A stretch of DNA of 64,000 nucleotides from Pseudomonadota bacterium (GTDB taxonomy: Bacteria > Myxococcota_A > Polyangia > Polyangiales > Polyangiaceae), in the NCBI GenBank assembly GCA_023423895.1, contig JAFAER010000013.1, positions 1 to 64,000 of the forward strand, in the 5' to 3' direction. Position numbers and translations under genes: made by a program. Under the pieces are notes generated by a model that worked only from the letters and a program-made list of their open reading frames with translations, did no database searches and was not told the DNA's origin. Below, in pieces: positions 34,534-43,776 of this stretch; within the stretch, counting starts at the first letter, position 1, and every line of letters begins with the position of its first letter.

Positions 34534-35487
34534 ATGATCCGGCGCGTCGTGCGCCACGTTGCACTCTCGCTCGCCCTCTGTTCTACGCTCGCTGCGTGTG
34601 TTCCCTCCACGGAAGAGAGCGATCCGCGCGGCGCGCTCGGGCTCACGACCGTTCCGTCTGCCGGATCGCGCGGCGAGCCGTTCGTCACGACGGACGGGTG
34701 GACGATCTACGTCGAGGAGCTCGCTCTGCTCGCGTCGATCGTGGGCGGCGCGGTCGACAAGAGCTCCGAAAGCGACAATCCGGAGGTCCTCGAGAGCTCG
34801 CACCAGGGGCCGTACCTATTCCGCGCGTCGAGCCCCGAGAGCTTCGTTGCCCCTGGTTTGCCCATCGGTCCCGGGATCGTCAGGCTCCCGCTGAGCAGAC
34901 TCGAGGCGGGCCACGTGCGCACGACGGCGGAGCCTCGCGATGCCGAGACACGCAACGTCCCCCCCGAGCTCGTCGCGCGGTTCGTTCGCCCGTCAGAGTC
35001 GTTTCCTCCGACGAGCGCGCCGTCGTCGGCGTTCGAGCTCGGGCCTTCGATCGTCCTCGTGGCGCGCGCGGAGAAGGGTGACCGGGTCGTGCGGATCGAT
35101 TTCGCCTTCCACGGGGCGTTCCGTCCGTTCGACGGCGTTCCGCTCGAGATCCGCGCCAACGCGCTGAACAGTGCGCCGGTGAGCGTGGTCGCCGAGAACC
35201 TCTTCGCGGGGCTCCTCGGCTACGAGATCCCTTGCAACGCGGGCTCGACGGAGGATCCGGCGGAGCAGACGCCGATCCCTTCCTTCAGCTCGTCACCGGT
35301 GTTCGACGATCTCGCGAGCACGGACACCGATGGTGACGGCATCCTCTCCCCTGTCGAGCTCCGCACCGAGCGAGCCCCCAAGTGCGACTGCTGCTCGCCC
35401 GCGCAACGCGAGCTGCTCAAGGTCCGGTTCCGCTCCTCGATGGCCGACGTGCTCGTCGAGCGGAGCGGCGCCGTCATCCAGCTGTAG
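34534..35487 (+). CDS. Lipoprotein with one EF-hand-like loop
   Basis: About 317 residues from the ATG at 34534, chosen because it begins a lipoprotein signal (VALSLALCSTLAAC). The central region is beta-rich and unrecognised. Near residue 270 is a calcium-loop-like DTDGDGILSPVE, followed by a CDCC cluster. The combination suggests a metal-stabilised exported protein; what it binds is not evident. The gene follows the PhnD-like gene by 64 bases and its stop faces the S41 protease stop eight bases away. Confidence 0.7.
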   Translation: MIRRVVRHVALSLALCSTLAACVPSTEESDPRGALGLTTVPSAGSRGEPFVTTDGWTIYVEELALLASIVGGAVDKSSESDNPEVLESSHQGPYLFRASSPESFVAPGLPIGPGIVRLPLSRLEAGHVRTTAEPRDAETRNVPPELVARFVRPSESFPPTSAPSSAFELGPSIVLVARAEKGDRVVRIDFAFHGAFRPFDGVPLEIRANALNSAPVSVVAENLFAGLLGYEIPCNAGSTEDPAEQTPIPSFSSSPVFDDLASTDTDGDGILSPVELRTERAPKCDCCSPAQRELLKVRFRSSMADVLVERSGAVIQL

Positions 35488-35495
35488 CCTGGACG

Positions 35496-37382
35496 TCAGT
35501 GCTTTGCGATGCGCTTCGGCGCGCCGAGGAGGCGCAGCGCCTTGCACGCCTCGCCATCCTTGCACGGGCCGACGTTCCCGCCGTGCACGGGCCACGAGGC
35601 CTCTTCTCCACGCGGCGTCGTCACGGACGCGTCGCGCACGTCGGGCCCACGCCACGGCGGCGCTGCATGGGCGAGCTTCGCCTCGCGCTCCTGCGCTGCC
35701 AGCGGATCGCCTTGCGGCGCGAACGGGAATCGGACCTGGGGAACGAGTCCGACACGCTGGACCGGCGTACCGTCGGGAAGCGCGTAGACGAGCGTCGTCA
35801 GACGCAACACCCCGGCATGCGCGTCGTCGTCGACGTACTCCTGTGCGCAGCCCTTTCCGAACGTCGTCGTGCCGACGCTTGGACCTCTCCGGTAAGCCGC
35901 GAGCGCGCCCGCGATCATTTCGGCAGCGCTCGCGGTCGTTCCGTCAACGAACGTCGCGACCGGGCCGTTCCATCGGTCGCGTTCACGCGGCACGGGCGCG
36001 CGGTCGATCTCGACGGTTCCGTCGCGCCGCTTCATCGCGAAGAGCGGAGCGCCAGGGAGAAACAGCGAAAGCGCACCGAGGGCGCCGTCGGTCGAGCCAC
36101 CGCCGTTGCCTCGGAGATCGAGGACGATGCCGGAGAGCTTCCGCGGCCCGAGCTCACGCTGCTCGGCCAGGAGCGTCGCGAGGTCGTCGCCGAGATCGTC
36201 GCGGACGTCCTTGACCGAGACGAGCAGCGCATCGCCGTCGCCGAACGGCACGCGTTCGAACGGCAGGTCGTCCCCAGCGCGGCTCGGCGCTGGGCTCTCT
36301 TCGGCGTGGCCGACGTCGAGCGTCATGAACGTTCCGCCGCGCAGGACGACCGCCGTGAGCAGCTGCTTCGTATCGCTCGACGCAAAGCCGAGCTGATCGA
36401 CCTGCTCCAGCGGGAGACCTGCGGTGGCGACGTTCGCGACCGAGAGCACCACGTCATCGACCATGAGCGGCGGCGTCGCCGACTCCGTCACGCGCACGCC
36501 GACGGCCGTGAGGACGGCTCGCCCCCACAGACGCGACGGCGGCCGCGACGCGAGATCGACCTCGTAGATCCGTGACTCCTCGTCGAACGGCGCCCACTCC
36601 CCATGCGGATCGACGAGGGGCACGTACGCTCGAACCGCCGAGGCGAGGACGACACGCGACCAGCCCGCCTTATCGAGCGGCGGGAAGAACCGACGGCGTG
36701 CTTCCTCTGCGTAGACCTTCCCACGCGGCCCGAACTCCGCTTCGAAGGCACCGGCACGTCGTCCGAGCTCCTCGGCGGTCTCGCGCGCACTTCCTGCGGG
36801 CGGGATCGGATCGAGCGCAGCGGCGGTCGCGAGGAGCGTCCCCGGCGCTTCGCGCCCCTTGTCGAACGCGTTCCGGAGCTCGCCAACCCATGCCTCCAGG
36901 ATCGCGCCCGGCGCATTCGCCGACGCACAGGCGCGAAGCCGTCGGCCCTCGATGTCGGCGAGCAGGTCGGGCGCCGCCTTCTGCAGCGCCTGCGCCGAAG
37001 GAGCATCCTTCGCCAGGCTGAGCAGACCATGCGGATCGAGCCAGTCGGCCGCGGACGCCGCGAACGCGGGAGCCTTGACGGCCTCCGGGCTGTACGCGAG
37101 GCCGGCGCGCACCTGTTCGACGATCGTGCGCGCCTCGTCGCACGACAGCACGGTGGGCTCGCCTGACGGGATGCGGAAGACGTACGAGCGGTCGTCGTCG
37201 TGGTTGTCGTCCGGGGGAAGCGGAGGAGGCTCCGACGGGTACGCGGACGGCCCGAGTGCGGTCGCGGAGGGACCGGCATGCAGGTCCACGGCCGTGCCCG
37301 ACGCCGGCGGCGGACGCAGCATCGCCCAGCCCACGACGCAGGCCGGCACGAGCGCCGCAACGACGAGACCGGCCTTGCGCAT
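35496..37382 (-). CDS. S41-family C-terminal processing peptidase (PDZ protease)
   Basis: 628 residues. An N-terminal hydrophobic segment (GLVVAALVPACVVGWAML) anchors or exports it. After a Pro-rich stretch and a helical region comes a PDZ-like part, then the S41 core: SGIVLDLRGNGGGSTDGALG, the nucleophile serine in DGTTASAAEMI and the general-base lysine in TTFGKGCAQEY. This is the Ser/Lys dyad arrangement of tail-specific proteases that trim or degrade periplasmic proteins. It is longer than typical Ctp enzymes because of the N-terminal insert. Confidence 0.9.
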   Translation of the reverse strand: MRKAGLVVAALVPACVVGWAMLRPPPASGTAVDLHAGPSATALGPSAYPSEPPPLPPDDNHDDDRSYVFRIPSGEPTVLSCDEARTIVEQVRAGLAYSPEAVKAPAFAASAADWLDPHGLLSLAKDAPSAQALQKAAPDLLADIEGRRLRACASANAPGAILEAWVGELRNAFDKGREAPGTLLATAAALDPIPPAGSARETAEELGRRAGAFEAEFGPRGKVYAEEARRRFFPPLDKAGWSRVVLASAVRAYVPLVDPHGEWAPFDEESRIYEVDLASRPPSRLWGRAVLTAVGVRVTESATPPLMVDDVVLSVANVATAGLPLEQVDQLGFASSDTKQLLTAVVLRGGTFMTLDVGHAEESPAPSRAGDDLPFERVPFGDGDALLVSVKDVRDDLGDDLATLLAEQRELGPRKLSGIVLDLRGNGGGSTDGALGALSLFLPGAPLFAMKRRDGTVEIDRAPVPRERDRWNGPVATFVDGTTASAAEMIAGALAAYRRGPSVGTTTFGKGCAQEYVDDDAHAGVLRLTTLVYALPDGTPVQRVGLVPQVRFPFAPQGDPLAAQEREAKLAHAAPPWRGPDVRDASVTTPRGEEASWPVHGGNVGPCKDGEACKALRLLGAPKRIAKH

Positions 37383-37497
37383 GATCCGGAGAAGGAAGGC
37401 TAGCAGGAGCCGTCACCGGTCGCGAAGAAACGGCCGCCCCGGGCTGGAATCTTCCGCCGTTGGTGCTCGCCGGGGGCGCTGTGCGGCAGATCCGCAT

Positions 37498-37516
37498 CCG
37501 GTCCGCTCCGGACCGG
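37498..37516 (-). terminator. Hairpin downstream of the RpoH-like sigma factor gene
   Basis: CCGGTCCG and CGGACCGG pair perfectly (8 bp) over a 3-base loop, 30 bases after the sigma-factor stop on the minus strand. No T-run follows, so it may stop transcription with Rho or merely protect the transcript end. Confidence 0.4.
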
Positions 37517-37545
37517 CCGACGGCGCGGGATGCTCCCACCCGAGC

Positions 37546-38370
37546 TCAGGCGACGAGCTCGCTCAGCTCCCTGAGCTCGCCTCGCAGCTTCGTGCGCGCG
37601 CGCTCCTCGAGCTGCCGGACGCGCTCCTTGCTCACGCCGAGCCGCACGCCGAGCTCCTGGAGCGTCGGAGGCTCCTCCGTCATCAGTCGCTCTCGCACGA
37701 TCATGCGTTCGCGATCGTCGAGCTGCTCGACCGCGTCGTTCACCGCGCGGCCCGCCTGAGTCTGGAGCTCCGAACGAACGGCCTCCTCTTCGGGTGTCGG
37801 CCACGAGCCGGCCATGCGTTCGGTCGCGGGGCCCGAATCGCTGGAGCTGGCGTCGAGGCTCATCTCCTTCGATGCGATGAGCGGCAGGAGCATGCGCACG
37901 CGCTCCTCGGAGAGGCCGGACGCCTCCGCGAGTGCGGCGGGGTCGGTGTTCTTCGTCTTCCGATAAGACCGAAGCGCACGACGTTCGCCTTTCGTCGTCC
38001 CGAGCCGGACGACACGGAACGCGCGAACGACGTACTCGCGGATCTCGGCGCGGATCCAGTAGGCAGCGTACGTCGCGAGGCGGCATTCGCGGTTCGGATC
38101 GAACTTCTCGGCCGCCTTGAGGAGCCCGAGGTTGCCCTGCTGGATGATGTCTTCGAGCGGGACGCCCCAGCGCCGATACTCGAGCGCGATGGAGACGACG
38201 AACGGCAGGCACGCTTCGATGATCTTCTGCCCTGCTCGTTTGTCGCCCGCGATCCACCGCCGTGCGAGGTCACGCTCCGCGTCTCGGTCGAGCACCTGGA
38301 CGTTTGCCAGGCTTCGCCGATACGCGTGCAGAGAGCTACCGTCGAGCTCGCGAGGCATGCCGCTGCCCAT
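37546..38370 (-). CDS. RpoH-like alternative sigma-70 factor
   Basis: 274 residues with regions 2, 3 and 4 of group-3 sigma factors and no region 1.1: VSIALEYRRWGVPLEDIIQQ, then FDPNRECRLATYAAYWIRA (core and -10 contacts), and C-terminal LGVRLGVSKERVRQLEERAR (the -35 HTH). The residues after GTT that normally form the RpoH box (QRKLFFNLR-like) read KGERRALRSYRKT, so this is not a textbook heat-shock sigma. Myxobacterial SigB/SigC-type factors of stress and development are nearest in character. The start follows a strong GAGGAG. A long hairpin lies upstream. Confidence 0.85.
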   Translation of the reverse strand: MGSGMPRELDGSSLHAYRRSLANVQVLDRDAERDLARRWIAGDKRAGQKIIEACLPFVVSIALEYRRWGVPLEDIIQQGNLGLLKAAEKFDPNRECRLATYAAYWIRAEIREYVVRAFRVVRLGTTKGERRALRSYRKTKNTDPAALAEASGLSEERVRMLLPLIASKEMSLDASSSDSGPATERMAGSWPTPEEEAVRSELQTQAGRAVNDAVEQLDDRERMIVRERLMTEEPPTLQELGVRLGVSKERVRQLEERARTKLRGELRELSELVA

Positions 38371-38694
38371 GTGTCCTCCTCGGGTGTCGTGAGCCGTGCC
38401 GCGGAAGGCGGCGCGTGCTCCGCGCGCGTCGGGTCATTGCATGCGCGATGCCATCTCCGACCGCGCCGGAGAGCGCGAGTTCACGCGCTTTTCACGTGCT
38501 CGCGCTCCACGTGCGCGCAACGACGGCCGGAAGAGGCCCGCGCCCGCGCAACGGTTTCGCGATCGTCTCGAAGCACCGCGCGGCGAACGCTCGCGTCCCG
38601 CTCGTAGCCCTCGAGGGATGCCGAGCGCCCAGCGCTCCGCTTGAGTGACCGCGCGACCGGCTTCGGCTTCAGCCTTCGCCCACGAGGCGTTCGC
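38371..38694. other. 324-base intergenic region with long inverted repeat
   Basis: Between the sigma factor start and the end of the next minus-strand gene. GAGCGCGAG (38470-38478) and CTCGCGCTC (38498-38506) pair perfectly, and a CACG/CGTG inner stem extends the hairpin. It probably ends the large lipoprotein transcript, and the rest is sigma-factor promoter region; no clear -35/-10 was found. No gene is evident in it. Confidence 0.5.
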
Positions 38695-41100
38695 TCAGCG
38701 GCAGGTATCACCGTTCTGGCCTGAGCCGCACGACAGGCCGTCACAACATGCCAACGCGCCACCGCAGGTCTGGCCGGCGCCGGAGCAGGGCGGCGTGCAC
38801 GTGCAGTCGTTGCCCTGGCAGTTGCCTCCAGTCGCGTCATCCAGGCAACGCAGACCATCGCAGCAGGGCGCTGCGGCGGTGCACTTCTGGAAAGCCGCGG
38901 CGCACTGGGGGACGTCCTGGCACTGGCATCCGTCAGCACCGTCGCAAGGCGCGAGCGGGTTCTGGTCCGGGCGCACGCACTGGAGTCCGCTGCAGCACGT
39001 CGAGCCGCCGGAGCCACAACCTTCACCTTCGGTCGAGCAGCCGTTCGCCACGTAGTACTTCGCCCACTGCGCGACGTGGTTCGAGCCGGCGAAGCCCTGG
39101 AAAGGGATCGCGAACGCAGCGAACGAGGGATCCGCGCCCTGCTTCACCTGGTCCGGGTCCACGGCCGCCATCCATAGATGGTGGTGCTTGTCGTTCTCGG
39201 CCCCGTTGCTGAACGCTGTCGTGCGCAGACCGTAGTTGCGCGTCGAGCTGAACGTCATCCAGAGCAGGCGGCTGCTCGGCCCCTTGTTGCCGCGCCCCAC
39301 GAAGGGATTCCACCTCGGGTAGCTGTTCGTGAGATAGGGAGTCGTATCCATCCGGCCGCCTCGATTGGCCTTGACCAGATCGATCGGTGTTCCGCTCTGC
39401 CCGAGCAGAACGGCCCACAAGCGCGCGGACGGATCGGTGTCCCCGTTGCAGTTCGTGTGTGCTTCGGGAATGGGCTGGAGCGGAGGGGCCGGTGGTGGAT
39501 AGATGTGACACTCGGACTCGTTGAACACGAGGAACGCGTTGTCGGGCGCGATGGCCGGGTAGTACCGGTTCTTCCCGGCCTGCGCGGGGACGACGGTCGC
39601 CGGGGCGCTCCAGCCTGCAGCGTCTTTCGTCACCACGTTGATCGAGCCCTTGAAGCTCCGCTGGTTCGTCCCGCGGATTCCCATCGACTGATACGCGATC
39701 GTCTTGCCGTCCGCGCTCCAGTCGGGGTGATTCGCGGGATTGGTCTGGGTGCCGGTGCTGGGGATGTCGCCCTGGAAAGCGCCGGTGGTGCCGTTGAAGA
39801 GGCGCAGGTTGTAGCTCGTCGCGCCGCTATCGGCGTAGACGCCAACGAACTGCGAGCCGTCGGGGCTCCATGACTGGAAGTTGCTCAGCTTCGTCCCGCC
39901 CTGCGCGAGAGACATCTTGCTCGTCGCAAGATCCGGATTGGAGAGATCGGCCAAGACGAGCCGGCCATCGTTCTGCCCGTTGACCTCCGCCACGAGCGTC
40001 TTGCCGTTCGGGCTGACCGCGTGGCAGCCCACGCACGACACCGTCGGCACCACGTTCGAGGCTCGGACTGCGAACGAGGGCGCGGTGCCGCTCGGGCTGG
40101 CAAAGTCATGCCGCATCACCCCCGTGCCGCCTCCGGTCGTGAAGTAGTAGAGCGCGCCTTTGACGTCGGTGGGTGCGATCTCGATGGCGATGGGGTCGGA
40201 GACGGCGACGGAGGCCGCACCCGAGTCGTCCGTCGCGCGGACGGTCAGCGTCACCGGCTGCCCGCCGCGATTGCTGTCGACGAGCGCTCTCCACGAGTCC
40301 GGGTCGGGTATGTAGATGCAACCGCGCTCTCCGGCGGGCGCCGTCACGCCTGCCGGCAGATAGCAGCGCAGGTGGACGCGAAGATCGACGACGCTGCTCG
40401 TGAACGCGAGCTCGAACAGCGTCGTGCTCGCGTTCTTCGCAAGGAAGTGGATCTCCATCGGGCCGACGTTGGGCGGCACCATCACCCCGTCGTTGGGGTA
40501 GACGATCACCGGCTTGTACGAGCCGTCGACCGCCCCTCCGAAGCGCGTCTTCGCATCGGGGGGCACTGCGGGTAGCCCCGAGCCGGCTGGCGGAACGTCC
40601 GATACACTCTGCTCGAGCTTCACCGTGATGGCCGTCGAGACGGACCGCGTGCCGAGCCGCGCGCGCACGAAGCTCGTGCCGGCGACGGTGACGCCGGACG
40701 TGAAGCTCGCACCGCTGAAGCTGCCGAGGCGTGCATCGTCGACGCTGAAGACCGACTGACTCGTCACGTCCTCGGTGTGTCCGTCGGAGAAGGTGCCGGT
40801 GACGGTGAATGCTCGAGCGGCGGCCGTGTTGCCCGTGACGGTGAGCGCCGGTGCGGTCGGCGAGATCGCGAGCGCGCTCAGCGTCGAGCCCGCGTCACCG
40901 GCGTCTCCAGCGTCTCCGCCGCCGGCGTCACGCCTTCCACCACCGTCGCCGCTGGGCGAGCTGCCGTCGCCGGACGATCCGCTGTCCGTCCCGTCGATGG
41001 GGGCATCGCTGCCGTCGTCGCCATCTCCACCCGAGCTGGAACACGCAGCAACGATGGCGGCTCCCGTCACGACGGCGAGCAACCAGGCATTCTTCCGCAT
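38695..41100 (-). CDS. Large lipoprotein: PD40-like repeats with one haem motif and Cys-rich tail
   Basis: 801 residues. The lipoprotein signal ends IVAACSSS. A long Asp/Gly/Ser linker is followed by an Ig-like segment (LTVTGNTAAARAFTVTGTFS, then SVDDARLGSFSG, resembling Big_2). The centre contains WD40/TolB-type repeats (VSPNGKTLVAEVN, WSPDGSQFVGVY, WSADGKTIAYQS) and a single CVGCH haem-binding motif near residue 353. The last 100 residues are Cys-rich and repetitive (CCDGLRC, CCDGLSC). The assembly suggests an outer-membrane or surface redox/binding protein; role unknown. No membrane helix apart from the signal. Confidence 0.82.
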   Translation of the reverse strand: MRKNAWLLAVVTGAAIVAACSSSGGDGDDGSDAPIDGTDSGSSGDGSSPSGDGGGRRDAGGGDAGDAGDAGSTLSALAISPTAPALTVTGNTAAARAFTVTGTFSDGHTEDVTSQSVFSVDDARLGSFSGASFTSGVTVAGTSFVRARLGTRSVSTAITVKLEQSVSDVPPAGSGLPAVPPDAKTRFGGAVDGSYKPVIVYPNDGVMVPPNVGPMEIHFLAKNASTTLFELAFTSSVVDLRVHLRCYLPAGVTAPAGERGCIYIPDPDSWRALVDSNRGGQPVTLTVRATDDSGAASVAVSDPIAIEIAPTDVKGALYYFTTGGGTGVMRHDFASPSGTAPSFAVRASNVVPTVSCVGCHAVSPNGKTLVAEVNGQNDGRLVLADLSNPDLATSKMSLAQGGTKLSNFQSWSPDGSQFVGVYADSGATSYNLRLFNGTTGAFQGDIPSTGTQTNPANHPDWSADGKTIAYQSMGIRGTNQRSFKGSINVVTKDAAGWSAPATVVPAQAGKNRYYPAIAPDNAFLVFNESECHIYPPPAPPLQPIPEAHTNCNGDTDPSARLWAVLLGQSGTPIDLVKANRGGRMDTTPYLTNSYPRWNPFVGRGNKGPSSRLLWMTFSSTRNYGLRTTAFSNGAENDKHHHLWMAAVDPDQVKQGADPSFAAFAIPFQGFAGSNHVAQWAKYYVANGCSTEGEGCGSGGSTCCSGLQCVRPDQNPLAPCDGADGCQCQDVPQCAAAFQKCTAAAPCCDGLRCLDDATGGNCQGNDCTCTPPCSGAGQTCGGALACCDGLSCGSGQNGDTCR

Positions 41101-41294
41101 GCTGAACCCATATCATCCTCAGTGACGCGGATTGCGATGCTCGAGCGGCGGCGCGCGCAATTTGCGGGCGAGCGAGTCGTCTCCTTTCCTCCTTTCTGCG
41201 CCCGCTCGGAGTCGAATGTGTGCGCGAGTCGTCGTTCGTCGGCAGCACGAGGGAGTGGCACGCCGCGCACGGATGAGCCGCGATGCGCGACGGC

Positions 41295-42041
41295 TCAGTC
41301 GAGCGGACAGGCGCCTTCGCGCAGCTCGCTCACGTACCAGACGGCGCCCCGCTTGAAGCAGACCTTCACGTCGTACCGCTTCTGCGAATCGGTGTTCGGA
41401 TGGAAGCGGAAGTCGTCGAGCTCGGCGCGCTCTCCGGAGCGGCGACGCACCTTGCCGACGCATTCGAAGCCCTCGAGGCTGGAGCCCCGGCGACCGTCCC
41501 AGCCGCTACGCAGCGCGAAGACCTCCGCCAGACCGCAGGCGGTGCTCTGATCGAGATCGGGCGACGAGGGCCGGGTCCCGAGCGTCTTCTCGATCGCGTC
41601 GATCCGCTGCTTCGCGTTGTCCTCGTCCGCCTGCGCCTTGATGAACCCGTACACCAGGCCGGCGACGGAGAGCACGCACGAGAGGCCGCCGAGCACGAGC
41701 CCGATCGTCGCACGCGCGGGCGGCGGAAGGCCGAGACGCTTCGCGAGCGAGCGCGCGCGGACGCCGAAGACGATGCCGATGATCCCAACGGGAAAGCAGC
41801 AGAGGGCGGTGCCGACGATCGACCAGACCAACGCGTGCGTCGAGGCGCTCTGGACCTGGGCGTTGGTCGCTGCACGTTGCGCGTGCTGCGCGTGCGTCTC
41901 CCAGTGCGCCCGCTGCTGCGCCTCGGCCTGCGCGCGCTGATGTGCGGCCACACCGGCCGGCGTGGTGAAGCGGCAGTACGGACACGCGAGGGCGATGGGA
42001 TCGATGAGCGCGCCACACTGCGCGCACTTCACGGGAGTCAC
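41295..42041 (-). CDS. Zinc-ribbon membrane protein (DUF4190-like)
   Basis: 248 residues from a GTG. It opens with a zinc ribbon, CAQCG and CPYC, at residues 6-22. A Gln/Ala/His-rich linker leads to two hydrophobic segments (ALVWSIVGTALCCFPVGIIGIVFG and GLVLGGLSCVLSVAGLVYGF), like the DUF4190 membrane region. The C-terminal 100 residues contain three cysteines and would lie on the far side. The ribbon is probably cytosolic and the tail exported. The gene is on the same strand as its neighbours but more than 140 bases away on each side. Confidence 0.75.
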   Translation of the reverse strand: MTPVKCAQCGALIDPIALACPYCRFTTPAGVAAHQRAQAEAQQRAHWETHAQHAQRAATNAQVQSASTHALVWSIVGTALCCFPVGIIGIVFGVRARSLAKRLGLPPPARATIGLVLGGLSCVLSVAGLVYGFIKAQADEDNAKQRIDAIEKTLGTRPSSPDLDQSTACGLAEVFALRSGWDGRRGSSLEGFECVGKVRRRSGERAELDDFRFHPNTDSQKRYDVKVCFKRGAVWYVSELREGACPLD

Positions 42042-42181
42042 GAGGCAAGAGACTACGCCTCGAACGGGCGTTCCGTGAACGGGCGAACGTCGCCCATTCG
42101 AAGGACGACGAGGTCGTCATCGCTGCCCCCGCCACCTGGCCGGAGCTTCTGCCGTGCCCCGAATCCGAACGCGAAGCCGCG

Positions 42182-43021
42182 TCAGAGCTCGATGACGAGG
42201 CCTTCGCGCGCGGCTTCCGAGTTCGGGAAGAGGGCGCGGGCGCGCTTCTCTTTCTCGGCGACGGCGGCGTCGCTCTGCATCGGATCGTGATGGTAGAGGA
42301 CGAGCTTCTTCACGTTCGCGGCCTTCGCGAGCTTCACGGCCTCCTCGAACGTGCTGTGTCCCCAACCGAGCTTCGGGCCGCCGCCCGTCTGCCCCGCATA
42401 TTCCTCGGGCGTGTACTGCGAGTCGTAGATGAGGATCTCGGCGCCCTGCGCCAGCTTCAGGAGCTTCTGGTCGACGACGGCGTAGTGCTCGGTGTCCGTC
42501 GCGTAGACGACGCTGTGCCCGCCGTGATCGACCCGGTATGCCCAGACGCCGTTCGGATGGTTCCCGGGCGCTGCGCTGATGACCGCCTTGGTGCCGTCGC
42601 CCGCGTCGACCTCGACCGGTTTGCGGTCGCTGACGCCGTGGAAGACCATCTCGGCGCCCATCTCCGTGAGGTGCACCGGAAAGCTCGGGTGGTCCATCTG
42701 GCCGGCGAGCGTCTCCTCGAGCGTGCGCGAGACGTTGTTTCCGCCGTAGAGGTGGATGACGTTCCCCGGGACGAACGCCGGATCGAAGAACGGGAAGCCC
42801 TGGATGTGGTCCCAGTGGACGTGGCTGAAGAAGAGGTGCGCCGTGAACGGCATCTCCTTCAGCATGCGCTTGCCGAGCAGACGGAGGCCCGTGCCGCCGT
42901 CGAAGACGAGCACGGCCTTTCCGGCCCGCACCTCGACGCAGCTCGTGTTGCCACCAACGCCGACGGTGTCCGGACCAGGGCACGGGATACTCCCGCGAAC
43001 GCCCCAAAAGGTGATGCGCAT
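42182..43021 (-). CDS. MBL-fold metallo-hydrolase
   Basis: 279 residues of the metallo-beta-lactamase fold. The metal motif HVHWDH appears in FFSHVHWDHIQGFP; further ligands are His159 region (APGNHPNG), Asp in VVYATDTEH and a final YHHDP. It begins WGVRGSIPCPG, as in cAMP/cGMP phosphodiesterase-like and ribonuclease Z-like relatives. It is likely a cytosolic phosphodiesterase or nuclease-related enzyme, with substrate unassigned. It diverges from the YdcF gene over 260 bases. Confidence 0.9.
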   Translation of the reverse strand: MRITFWGVRGSIPCPGPDTVGVGGNTSCVEVRAGKAVLVFDGGTGLRLLGKRMLKEMPFTAHLFFSHVHWDHIQGFPFFDPAFVPGNVIHLYGGNNVSRTLEETLAGQMDHPSFPVHLTEMGAEMVFHGVSDRKPVEVDAGDGTKAVISAAPGNHPNGVWAYRVDHGGHSVVYATDTEHYAVVDQKLLKLAQGAEILIYDSQYTPEEYAGQTGGGPKLGWGHSTFEEAVKLAKAANVKKLVLYHHDPMQSDAAVAEKEKRARALFPNSEAAREGLVIEL

Positions 43022-43281
43022 CTCCCTCCGTCTCGAGCATCAAGGGATACGAGGAGCCGCAAGCACGGTCAAGGGCCCCTAGGGGGTAACTCCGTCCGCG
43101 TAGGGGCGGGCGCCTGGGGACGACCACCCCCGGTTCGCAGGCTCGCCGGAACGTGTCAGCGAGCAAGGAAGCAAGGACCGCAAGGAAGAAAGCGTGGACC
43201 GGCGAAGTAGAACGCAGAGCGGAAGGACGCACACGGCGAGTCCCAGGGCCAGGGCGAGGGCATCGCAGCGTCGTCGCATTG

Positions 43282-43776
43282 ATGCTCGGGCTCGGCTATG
43301 AAGACACGGTGACGTCCGTGCGTGAGCGCGTCATCTGCGTGCTCGGGTGCCGGCCCGGAAGTGCTGCACTCGCCCGACGTGCGCGAGCGGCCCGGGACGC
43401 CTTCGTGAGCCGGCAGGCCGGCCTCGTCGTCGCGTGCGGGGGACGGAGCTGGGACGGCCGCGTCGAAGCGGACGAGCTCGCGCGCATGCTGCAGGACGGC
43501 GGTGTCCCCGACGGCGCGATCGTGCGCGAGCGCGTGTCCGTCGATACGCACCAGAACGCGACCGAGGCCGCTCGCATCCTCCGCGCCCGTGGCATCGACG
43601 AGGTCGCGGTCGTCACGTGCTCCTGGCACCTCCCCCGCGCCAGGCGCCTCTTCGAGCGTGCCGGGCTTCGCGTCGTCGAGGCGATCGGCGCGCCACCTCC
43701 CGAGCCGACGCTGCTCCAGCGAGCCTGGTGGGCCGCCCGCGAGCGGGTGTCACTCTGGAAGGACCTTCAGCGGTGA
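43282..43776 (+). CDS. YdcF/DUF218 family protein
   Basis: About 164 residues from the ATG at 43282; GTG at 43309 is an alternative, and an upstream start would add a basic low-complexity tail. The DUF218 core is visible: VICVLGCRPGS, LVVACGGRSWDGRVEADEL, RERVSVDTHQNATEAARIL and VVTCSWHLPRARRLF. ElyC/SanA/YdcF relatives act in cell-envelope metabolism, but activity here is unproven. Its TGA overlaps the ATG of the next gene (TGATG), so the pair is translationally coupled. Confidence 0.85.
   Translation: MLGLGYEDTVTSVRERVICVLGCRPGSAALARRARAARDAFVSRQAGLVVACGGRSWDGRVEADELARMLQDGGVPDGAIVRERVSVDTHQNATEAARILRARGIDEVAVVTCSWHLPRARRLFERAGLRVVEAIGAPPPEPTLLQRAWWAARERVSLWKDLQR

Noticed and set aside
41170..41200. 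Purine-rich AAAGGAGGAAAGGAGA (minus strand) considered a ribosome binding site
   Set aside because: It lies about 80 bases before the large lipoprotein start and has no gene-like frame just after it; chance polypurine tract is simpler.
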